Of a stretch of 64,000 nucleotides of DNA, positions 55,494 through 62,793 are shown piece after piece. This DNA comes from an uncultured Erythrobacter sp. (GTDB lineage: Bacteria > Pseudomonadota > Alphaproteobacteria > Sphingomonadales > Sphingomonadaceae), in contig CANKYI010000001.1 of the NCBI GenBank assembly GCA_947488085.1, positions 1,807,928-1,871,927 of the forward strand. Reading direction: 5' to 3'. Positions within the stretch are counted from its first letter, which is position 1; the number at the start of each line of letters is the position of its first letter. Position numbers and translations under genes: made by a program. The notes under the pieces were generated by a model that was not told where the DNA came from, did no database searches, and saw nothing but the letters and a program-made list of their open reading frames with translations.

Positions 55494-55853
55494 ATGAAGC
55501 TCGATCACATGGTCATCCTTGTCCGCTCGCTCGAGGTGAGCCTGCCTTGGTACACGGCCATGCTCGAGCTGATTGGCTTTACCAAAACACGCGACCATGT
55601 TTGGTTGAGTGATGATGGACTGGCCGTGGACCTTAAACAGGCTGATGCAGAAACCGGTGACTACGCACGCCGCGCGCCGGGCTTGAACCACCTCGGGTTC
55701 ACCGCGCCTGATATGGTTGCGCTTGATACAGTAAGGGATGGAATGGCAAAGGCAGGGTTTGATGTGCCAGACAAGCAATTTTTCCCCGGCGAAACCGCCA
55801 CGTTTTTCCGCGACCCTGAAGGAATGCGGGTTGAAGTTACCGTGTATGAGTAA
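55494..55853 (+). CDS. VOC (glyoxalase-like) family protein
   Basis: The ATG at 55494 gives 119 residues. The vicinal oxygen chelate fold is clear: MKLDHMVILVRSLEVSLPWY at the N-terminus, PGLNHLGFTAPDMVALDTVR in the middle and FFRDPEGMRVEVTVYE at the end. His5, His61 and Glu115 could bind a metal. The family includes glyoxalases, dioxygenases and resistance proteins, so the activity is not decided. It is tightly packed between valS and queE. Confidence 0.85.
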   Translation: MKLDHMVILVRSLEVSLPWYTAMLELIGFTKTRDHVWLSDDGLAVDLKQADAETGDYARRAPGLNHLGFTAPDMVALDTVRDGMAKAGFDVPDKQFFPGETATFFRDPEGMRVEVTVYE

Positions 55854-55856
55854 ATC

Positions 55857-56603
55857 ATGGCACTAGTCCTCGCCACAGATGACCATGGCGGTCCCGAAAT
55901 CTTCGCTTCCCTGCAAGGCGAAGGCCCCAGCATCGGCGCACCGGTCGCCTTCATCCGTACATCGCGCTGCAATCTCGCCTGCACATGGTGCGACACCGCT
56001 TACACTTGGCGGTTTGCCAATGAACATGGGGGCGATGAGCGCGAACACAGCGATGGCATCTTCTATGATCGCAAAAGCAATCAAGTCAGCCTCTCCCCCG
56101 AAGACGCCGCCGCACAGATCGCCGCGCTCGGTCAAAGTCGCCTCGTCATCACTGGAGGTGAACCTCTATTGCAAGCGGGCAAGCTTGCCGAAATGCTCGA
56201 GCACTTGCCCGATATCAGCGTCGAGATAGAGACCAACGGCACCGTTTCTCCACCCGCGCGGCTCGATATCCGGGTAGGCCAGTACAATGTCAGCCCCAAA
56301 CTTGCGCATTCCGGCAATCGCACCGAATTCGCGCTCATCCCCGAACGGCTTGATCACTTCGCCGCCGATCCGCGCGCATTCTTCAAATTCGTGATTGCGA
56401 GCCCCGATGATGTCGGAGAGGTCCTAGACTTGGCGCGGCAATATCGCTTTAAGAAGGGGCACGTCTTTCTGATGGCCGAGGGGACCAGCAGTGAAGCGTT
56501 AAGGGGGCGGCAGGAATGGCTGGCACCGCTGTGTCTGGAACATGGGTTCCAGATGAGCGACCGCTTGCATATCCACCTTTACGGAGACAGCCGCGCCACG
56601 TAA
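55857..56603 (+). CDS. queE: 7-carboxy-7-deazaguanine synthase
   Basis: The 248-residue radical-SAM enzyme carries the cluster motif CxxxCxxC as CNLACTWC (Cys38, Cys42, Cys45). SLQGEGPSIGAPVAFIRTSR is the QueE N-terminus, and VITGGEPLLQ the SAM-binding GGE motif. It converts 6-carboxytetrahydropterin to 7-carboxy-7-deazaguanine on the way to queuosine. QueC and QueD are not in the window. The TIR receptor gene follows after 21 bp. Confidence 0.95.
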   Translation: MALVLATDDHGGPEIFASLQGEGPSIGAPVAFIRTSRCNLACTWCDTAYTWRFANEHGGDEREHSDGIFYDRKSNQVSLSPEDAAAQIAALGQSRLVITGGEPLLQAGKLAEMLEHLPDISVEIETNGTVSPPARLDIRVGQYNVSPKLAHSGNRTEFALIPERLDHFAADPRAFFKFVIASPDDVGEVLDLARQYRFKKGHVFLMAEGTSSEALRGRQEWLAPLCLEHGFQMSDRLHIHLYGDSRAT

Positions 56604-56624
56604 CAAGGGCTTGGGGGTAAGCAG

Positions 56625-58406
56625 GTGGACATCTTTATCAGTTACTCGCGCGCGGACCGCGAACGAGTTGCCTATATTGCTCAGGCCTTAGAGGCAGAGG
56701 GCTATTCGGTCTGGTGGGACCGCGACATTCGCGCAGGCGAAGAGTTCGACCACGTCATCGATAAAGCGATCAAAAAATCCAGTGCGATTGTAGTGGTTTG
56801 GTCGGAAAATTCGACCACCAGCCGCTGGGTCAAAGAAGAAGCCGAAGACGGGATTGAAGCCGATACTCTGGTTCCAGTCACGATTGACCAGGTAATCATC
56901 CCGCGTGGTTTCCGCCGCATCCAAGCCGCCGAGTTACAAGACGCCCCGACCAACCCAACGCAAAGCGTCAATTGGCCAGAATTTCTCGATTCGGTCCGCA
57001 AACAAGCGGGCGCAGGAGAGAAAGCGGGCAAGAAAGACACTGCGAAGGCAGCTGTTGCTCCTGCGCCGACTGCGGCCCCTGCCGAAACGCAATCGCACGC
57101 TGCGCCGGATACTGAGGCACCTGCTTGGAAGCGCTTCCTGCCCTTGGGCGCAGGCGCTTTGGCAGTCGTGGTCGCTGGCCTGCTGGCATTCCAGTTCCTC
57201 AGCGGGCCCAGTGCGCCTCCTCCGCCCGAAGACATGACGCCGGTTGTACTGGGCATCTATCCTGATGAGGGCTTCGGTCTTGATCAGGCTCAAGGTTTGA
57301 AAGCGGCATTCAACGACACGCCATCAATCGTTGTGCAAGATCTTGCAGCGCCATTGGACGCCATGAAGGGTCGCGACGCCCCGGAACTCATCGAAGGGTT
57401 AAGGAGCTTTCTAGCCACTCGTAATGTCATCGCCATTGTCGGTCCCTCCATCACCGAATTCACACCCGAAGTGCTGGGCGTGGTCGAAGAGAGCGGGCGA
57501 AACCCTGCGATCATCCTGACCACTGCCGCCTCGCGCCGCGACATTGGCTGGGACGACAGCAATCTGCCGTTGTTCCGTGTCGGCTCCGGTGTTGATGAGC
57601 GGGCTGACCAATTCTCACGCCTCGCGCAAAACACCATCGCCAGCGGGGTGGAATTGGTGCTGCTCTATGAGTCGGTGCCCAATTCATCGGAGATGACTTA
57701 CGGTCAGCTGTTCTATCAGCGGATCACAGAGCGCCTGCCCCAGTGGCAGCAATGGTCAGACAACAATCAGGTCCGCTCAATTTCCTATACTCGCGGCCGG
57801 ATCATGGACAGTTTTGCGCGCCCCCGGATGCGCGGCCTGTTTGATCAGAACAAGATGATTATCGTCGTCGGCCTGTCGAGCGATTACAAAGACCTAGTCG
57901 AAAACTTCTATCGCAGCGAAGACCGCACACGCGCCGCAATTCTGGGCGGATGGAATACCGGCAAAGTCGTTCAAGGCGTCAGCGCGGATATCAGCATTCA
58001 GCACACGCGCCTGTTTGATATGACCGATGTTTACCGCAGCCCAGCCGACGTCAACGGCCTGCCAGATTCGCGCCGTTTCCAGGAGGAGTTCGGCCCGCTT
58101 ACCCCAGCCCTTCGGCAAGAAGCTGTTGCCTACGATTCCGGCCTCGTCATCAAACAGGCCGTCAGCCAGATGGAAGGCGAAGTCACTGCCGAACAGCTGG
58201 TCGCGATCATGCGCGGACAGCGCTTTAACGGGATCACAGGTGAAATCTCTTTCAGCGAAGACGGCGCAACATGGGGTCAAAATAGCGGCCAAGCAGGCGG
58301 CATGCGCCCGCTTTACAACCTGAGCTATGACCCAACGCGAACCAATTGGACTGAGATTGAGAGCTTTGACTCGTTACTCAGCGCCTCTGTTGCCGGTGGC
58401 GGTTGA
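56625..58406 (+). CDS. Transmembrane TIR receptor with type-1 periplasmic-binding ectodomain
   Basis: The GTG at 56625 (GGGGG box) gives 593 residues. Residues 1-125 are a TIR domain: MDIFISYSRADRERVAY, the BB-loop-like WWDRDIRAGEEFDH (30-43), SRWVKEEAED (66-75) with Glu71/Glu72 at the place of the catalytic NADase glutamate. An Ala/Pro/Lys-rich linker (127-168) leads to one membrane helix (171-192). Residues about 205-590 form a type-1 periplasmic binding fold (ANF-receptor/Peripla_BP_6-like): VIAIVGPSITEFTPEVLGVV, ILTTAASRRDI and PLFRVGSGVDERADQFSRLA. The TIR part is thus cytoplasmic and the sensor periplasmic. Catalysis and ligand are unproven. It follows queE and precedes another membrane protein by 25 bp. 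Confidence 0.88.
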   Translation: MDIFISYSRADRERVAYIAQALEAEGYSVWWDRDIRAGEEFDHVIDKAIKKSSAIVVVWSENSTTSRWVKEEAEDGIEADTLVPVTIDQVIIPRGFRRIQAAELQDAPTNPTQSVNWPEFLDSVRKQAGAGEKAGKKDTAKAAVAPAPTAAPAETQSHAAPDTEAPAWKRFLPLGAGALAVVVAGLLAFQFLSGPSAPPPPEDMTPVVLGIYPDEGFGLDQAQGLKAAFNDTPSIVVQDLAAPLDAMKGRDAPELIEGLRSFLATRNVIAIVGPSITEFTPEVLGVVEESGRNPAIILTTAASRRDIGWDDSNLPLFRVGSGVDERADQFSRLAQNTIASGVELVLLYESVPNSSEMTYGQLFYQRITERLPQWQQWSDNNQVRSISYTRGRIMDSFARPRMRGLFDQNKMIIVVGLSSDYKDLVENFYRSEDRTRAAILGGWNTGKVVQGVSADISIQHTRLFDMTDVYRSPADVNGLPDSRRFQEEFGPLTPALRQEAVAYDSGLVIKQAVSQMEGEVTAEQLVAIMRGQRFNGITGEISFSEDGATWGQNSGQAGGMRPLYNLSYDPTRTNWTEIESFDSLLSASVAGGG

Positions 58407-58431
58407 TCCGTTAGCCTAAGGTATTGGAGTC

Positions 58432-59205
58432 ATGAGTTTTGCGCAGCAAAAGTCTGCCAGCAGCTGGATCGGGCTGTTGATCGCAGGACTAGTCATCTCA
58501 ATCATTGTTCGCGTCATTTGGGCAGGCGGGTTTGAGAATTTCTTTGTCCCCGGCAAAGCGTTCGAAAATGCAGTGGTCGAACAGCTAGAAGGCTATCCCG
58601 GCAATGCGGTGGTGTTTGAACGATTGGAAGCCGATTTTCCCCGCGCCTATGACGATTTCACTGAGCAGTTGGCCTTTGCAGCGCGTAGCGAAGGATCGGA
58701 CGACCGAGTCCTGATTGCGGCAAATATTTGGCTCAATGAATTCTTCGCATCGCACGCTGCTGATTTCGCGGGCGCACCTCTTGAGCAGTTGGATCAGGTC
58801 ATGGAGCTGGAGGAGCAATTCCTCACCGACCTCGCCACCCATGATGAATATGCCTGCGCCGCCTTTGCCCGCAACGAGCCTCAGCCTGAGCCTTTACCCG
58901 AGAGCTTTGATGAAGCTGGCGCAGCGATAGTCGCCGCGCGGTTCGCCGCGATCAAAGGGGGGCGGACCAACCAGCAATTGCGGCTTGGTTTGACACCCGC
59001 GGCCTATGACGCTGTGGAAGTAACCATGCGCGAGAAAGGCCTTGGCGATGAACAGATCGCCGTCGTTTTCGGTGAGGCGGACCCGGGAACGATCGGTGCC
59101 CCTCTAGCGTGCGAAATGGCGATTGAGCTGGTCAGAGCAATCCGCGCGCAGCCCGAGGAAGAGCGCGCCTTGTTGATCGGTGCATATGCGAGCGGGGCGC
59201 GCTAG
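58432..59205 (+). CDS. Single-pass membrane protein of unknown function beside the TIR receptor
   Basis: The 257-residue protein has one membrane helix (residues 12-31) and a helical, probably periplasmic domain. Its only two cysteines (142 in DEYACAAF, 227 in PLACEMA) could pair. A Pro/Glu-rich stretch (148-158) divides the domain. GGAG precedes the ATG. No family was recognised. It lies 25 bp after the TIR receptor and ends 18 bp before the convergent HerA-like gene. Co-transcription with the receptor is very likely, so a joint role is plausible. Confidence 0.72.
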   Translation: MSFAQQKSASSWIGLLIAGLVISIIVRVIWAGGFENFFVPGKAFENAVVEQLEGYPGNAVVFERLEADFPRAYDDFTEQLAFAARSEGSDDRVLIAANIWLNEFFASHAADFAGAPLEQLDQVMELEEQFLTDLATHDEYACAAFARNEPQPEPLPESFDEAGAAIVAARFAAIKGGRTNQQLRLGLTPAAYDAVEVTMREKGLGDEQIAVVFGEADPGTIGAPLACEMAIELVRAIRAQPEEERALLIGAYASGAR

Positions 59206-59223
59206 CAGGCCATTACGCCGGGG

Positions 59224-60903
59224 TTAGCCTTGTGAACGCCAGCGCAGGACAACCCGCTCAACCAATTCTTCTTCATCGCCGCTCTGGTTCCACAATTCTG
59301 AGAAGCTGGGATCTTCGGATGCCGGACGTTTGTGCTCTTCGAGATTGTCGAAATTCACGCGGATCGGGATAGCCACACCCTCGCCGCAGACGATGCATTC
59401 GCGGTTGCGCAAAGCGGGAATGGAATCGAGGAAGCCGCGGGCACCCTCGGGCATTGCGGCGCGAACGAAAGCTTGGTCGCGGTCATTGTTCAGTCGCATG
59501 GAGATGATCGTGCCGCATTGTGACAAGACGCCCTCGGCAAGGTCAGATGGACGCTGTGTAATCAGGCCCAGAGAAATGCCGTATTTCCGTCCCTCTTTGG
59601 CAATCCGGCTAAGGATTTTGGCAACCGATGAACCATCAGAGTTTTTCTCGGAGGGAACATAGCGGTGCGCCTCTTCACATACGAGCAGGACTGGACGGGT
59701 CGTTTCCTCGCGCCCCCAAATCGCAAAATCGAAGACGAGGCGCGACAGAACAGCGACCACGGTTGAGGTGATGTCCGAAGGCACACCTGACACGTCGATG
59801 ATCGAGATCGGTTTACCATTGCCCGGCATCCGGAACACTTTGGAGATGAAATCAGCCATCGTGTCGCCAACCAACATGCCGGAGAACATGAACTGATAGC
59901 GTGGATCGTTCTTCAGCTCATCGAGCTTACCCTTGATCCGCATGTAGGGCGCGGACGAGGTCGCTTTATCGAGCTTACCCATCTCGTCCTGAATCTTGGT
60001 CGACAGGTCAGACAGGAGATAGGGGATGGGCGAGTCCACCGTGATCTTACCCATCTGTTCGGCCAACCGGTTCTTGCTGCGCGCATGCAACAGACACTTG
60101 GCGAGAATATCCATATCGACCTGAAGTTCATTGCCATCACTGGTGAGCAGCACTTCGCAATGCTCCTCAAAATTCATCAGCCAGTATGGCATTTGCAGAT
60201 TGCTCACATCGAGGATCTGGCCGGTCTGACGGAACGCGGCGGAATATTCTCCGTGCGGATCGATCATGACGATGTGACCTTCAGGTGCGGCCTGACAGAT
60301 GCGGTGCAGGATCAAAGCGGCGCTGGTCGATTTACCGGTACCGGTCGAGCCCAGCAGCGCAAAGTGCTTACCCAACATCGCATCGATATAGAGGCCTGCG
60401 CGAATGTCTTTGGTCGGAAAAACGGTGCCAATCGTAATGTTGGCGCGGCCATCGCTGGCGTAGATTTGTTCAAGGTCTTTGGTCGTCGCAGGGTAAACCA
60501 TCGCGCCAGGAACAGGATAGCGGGTAACACCGCGCTTAAATCCGTGGATGCGCCCGGTCAGCTTTTCCTCAGCGCCCTCACCGAGAAAGTCGATATGCGC
60601 GATAATGCCGCTTTCGCTGCGGCGGTCCTTGCGCTGATCGCGGACGTTAGCGAGCAACCAAGCATCGCCAATCCGGATCTTGATCTGGCTACCCACCTGG
60701 CCTGCCAACGCGACTGAGCGATCATCATCGTCCATGCACTCATTAAGACGTTGCAAATCAAGTGCAATTTGCGAGCCTGCCCCTGAAATTTCTAGCACCA
60801 CACCAATGGGAAGGCGCGCATTTTCAACGCTCTCACCAGCCGCTTCTGCAGGTTCACTCTCGCCTTGTTCTGGCGCAAAATTGTGTTGGCCCATATCAGT
60901 CAT
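59224..60903 (-). CDS. HerA-type hexameric ATPase
   Basis: The 559-residue protein has an N-terminal HAS-barrel-like region (about 30-165: GVVLEISGAGSQIALDLQRL) and a DUF87/HerA ATPase core. Walker A is GSTGTGKS (185-192), DPHGEY (215-220) follows, and Walker B is LVCEEAHRYVP. SLGLITQRPSDLAEGVLSQC is the sensor-like segment. HerA proteins translocate DNA, in archaea with NurA, and occur in bacterial defence pairs. No NurA, SIR2 or DUF4297 gene is present. It is convergent with the TIR-associated gene, so a shared system is only a possibility. AGGGA precedes the ATG. Confidence 0.85.
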   Translation of the reverse strand: MTDMGQHNFAPEQGESEPAEAAGESVENARLPIGVVLEISGAGSQIALDLQRLNECMDDDDRSVALAGQVGSQIKIRIGDAWLLANVRDQRKDRRSESGIIAHIDFLGEGAEEKLTGRIHGFKRGVTRYPVPGAMVYPATTKDLEQIYASDGRANITIGTVFPTKDIRAGLYIDAMLGKHFALLGSTGTGKSTSAALILHRICQAAPEGHIVMIDPHGEYSAAFRQTGQILDVSNLQMPYWLMNFEEHCEVLLTSDGNELQVDMDILAKCLLHARSKNRLAEQMGKITVDSPIPYLLSDLSTKIQDEMGKLDKATSSAPYMRIKGKLDELKNDPRYQFMFSGMLVGDTMADFISKVFRMPGNGKPISIIDVSGVPSDITSTVVAVLSRLVFDFAIWGREETTRPVLLVCEEAHRYVPSEKNSDGSSVAKILSRIAKEGRKYGISLGLITQRPSDLAEGVLSQCGTIISMRLNNDRDQAFVRAAMPEGARGFLDSIPALRNRECIVCGEGVAIPIRVNFDNLEEHKRPASEDPSFSELWNQSGDEEELVERVVLRWRSQG

Positions 60904-61025
60904 GCGGTTTCCCTAAACACCATAGTTCGTCGAGCCGGAAGACGTGCCCCGGTCGGTTTGTGACTGATCGATAATGGGTGAACGGGGTTAAGATCGCGTC
61001 AATATTCGCGGGCATCTGAGTGTAT

Positions 61026-61790
61026 TTATGACTTCGCAAACAGCCTACCAGCAAGCCATCCCATAGACAGCGATAACGCAATTGCGCCCAAGCCATAGAG
61101 CAACGAAAGACGCTGTGCCGCATAGACGACTTGCCCCTCCAGCCCCACTTTCACAACATCAATATCCGCTGTTGCACTGGCCAGAACCCGGCCATTGGCA
61201 ATCGCGAAAGTCTCTGCGGTGTATTCACCCGTAATCACGTTTGAGGGCAATTCGATGCGCGCTTGGTACAACACTTTCTCGCTGATTCGGACGCCTTCAT
61301 CGGTCTGCTTATACAGCCCCGCACGCTCTCTCATTTCCACAAGACCGCGCGCAAATCGGTCTTGGACTTCGGGGTCAATCTGGCCGGTTGGGCTAAGCTG
61401 AATAAACTCAGTTCCCAGCTCATAGATTGCGGCCGTCAGTGGATCGACAATCTCATCAACCGGAGCCGATGAGGCGACCGCAAAGAAGCTTGGCGCGGAG
61501 CGAAAATCGCTCGATCCGGAATTCATCCAGATACCGGCAATCCGGTCCTTTTCACGCAGACGGATGGGCTCCGCTGGCCCCTTGACCACAACGACAATGT
61601 CATATTCGGTGCTGCTTCCAGCGCCTGCCGGATCGATGACGGCGCCGTATAAGAGCAGGTCTGCCCCAGTGAAACCTTGCCGCACTTCGATGCGAGATTG
61701 GCTTACCTCGGGGACCAGAACCGGCTCTCTTTGGCCCATAAGGAAGGGCGCAGCGACCACTGCAAACAGAGCTGGCATAAACCGGTTCAT
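61026..61790 (-). CDS. TIGR02186/Alph_Pro_TM family membrane protein
   Basis: The 254-residue protein has a signal peptide (about 1-19), a beta-rich periplasmic domain (VSQSRIEVRQGFTGADLLLY, EYDIVVVVKGPAEPIRLREK) and a C-terminal membrane helix (LLYGLGAIALSLSMGWLAG). This is the layout of the alphaproteobacterial TIGR02186 family (PF09608). The gene overlaps the TauE/SafE exporter gene by ATGA, and this pairing is conserved, so it is probably a periplasmic accessory subunit of that exporter. Exact role unknown. Confidence 0.88.
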   Translation of the reverse strand: MNRFMPALFAVVAAPFLMGQREPVLVPEVSQSRIEVRQGFTGADLLLYGAVIDPAGAGSSTEYDIVVVVKGPAEPIRLREKDRIAGIWMNSGSSDFRSAPSFFAVASSAPVDEIVDPLTAAIYELGTEFIQLSPTGQIDPEVQDRFARGLVEMRERAGLYKQTDEGVRISEKVLYQARIELPSNVITGEYTAETFAIANGRVLASATADIDVVKVGLEGQVVYAAQRLSLLYGLGAIALSLSMGWLAGRLFAKS

Positions 61791-62701
61791 AGCGGGCTGA
61801 CCGTGTAAATTTCATCAGGCTGCACGCCCAAACCATAGAGCATGCGCAGCGCGACCAGAATAACGATGGCTGCCAACACCAGACGCAAGACCTCAGGCCG
61901 CGCTTTCAAGGCGATCTGCGTCCCGAATTGCGCACCCAGCACCGATCCAAGTAGCAACAGCCCTGCGAGCACAATGTCCACCGCCTTTGTCGTCAGCGCG
62001 TGAGTCATGGTCGTTACCATGGTCACGAACAGGATTTGAAACAGTGATGTGCCCACCACGACATTTCCGCTCATGCCGAGAATGTAGAGCATCGCAGGGA
62101 CCAGAATGAACCCTCCACCAACGCCCATCAACATCGTCAAAATACCGACCAGAACACCCAGAATCAGCGGCGCGAGCGGCGATATATACAGCCCCGATGC
62201 ATAGAAGCGCACACGATAAGGCAATCCGGCAACCAGCGGGTGGTGGCGGCGTTTACGCGGGCGGACATCGCCATCGCCCGATTTGGGCAACAACGCATCC
62301 AGCGCCTCTCGCAGCATGAGCGATCCGATTGTGGTGAGCATGACAACATAGAGAATGCTGATCACAACATCGATTTGCCCCCATGCCTGGAGTAGACGGA
62401 ACAGCAGCGCTCCCACCAACGCGCCAACAACGCCGCCCGCGACCATGACAAGGCCCATGCGATAATCGACGCCTTTGCGGCGACCATGGGCGATCACGCC
62501 CGAAACGCTTGCACCGGTCACCTGTGTCGCAGCGGATGCGGCGGCGACGGTCGGGGGAATGCCGTAAAAGATCAAAAGCGGCGTCGTCAGAAACCCGCCG
62601 CCAACGCCGAACAATCCCGACAGGATACCCGTCAATCCACCGAGCAAAACAATGAACAATCCGTCCACTGAAAGATTCGCAATGGGGAGATAAACGTCCA
62701 T
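61787..62701 (-). CDS. TauE/SafE (TSUP) family sulfite/organosulfonate exporter
   Basis: The 304-residue protein is strongly hydrophobic with about eight membrane segments. The TSUP signature repeats twice: GGLTGILSGLFGVGGGFLTT near the N-terminus and ILTMLMGVGGGFILVPAMLY in the second half. Family members export sulfite, sulfoacetate or other sulfur-containing anions. Translational coupling to the TIGR02186 gene supports a joint exporter. An arginine/lysine-rich loop separates the halves. The substrate is inferred from the family only. Confidence 0.92.
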   Translation of the reverse strand: MDVYLPIANLSVDGLFIVLLGGLTGILSGLFGVGGGFLTTPLLIFYGIPPTVAAASAATQVTGASVSGVIAHGRRKGVDYRMGLVMVAGGVVGALVGALLFRLLQAWGQIDVVISILYVVMLTTIGSLMLREALDALLPKSGDGDVRPRKRRHHPLVAGLPYRVRFYASGLYISPLAPLILGVLVGILTMLMGVGGGFILVPAMLYILGMSGNVVVGTSLFQILFVTMVTTMTHALTTKAVDIVLAGLLLLGSVLGAQFGTQIALKARPEVLRLVLAAIVILVALRMLYGLGVQPDEIYTVSPL

Positions 62702-62793
62702 ATTGAACGGCCTAGCTCAGCGTGCACGCAGTGGAAAGGCGCACTCGCGCCATGATCCACGATAGGTGCTCAACTGGCACCAGAATGGCGCAA

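Noticed and set aside
55857..58406. queE plus TIR gene as a deazaguanine DNA-modification defence locus
   Set aside because: No Dpd proteins, QueC/QueD or transglycosylase are nearby; queE here sits with valS as a normal queuosine gene.
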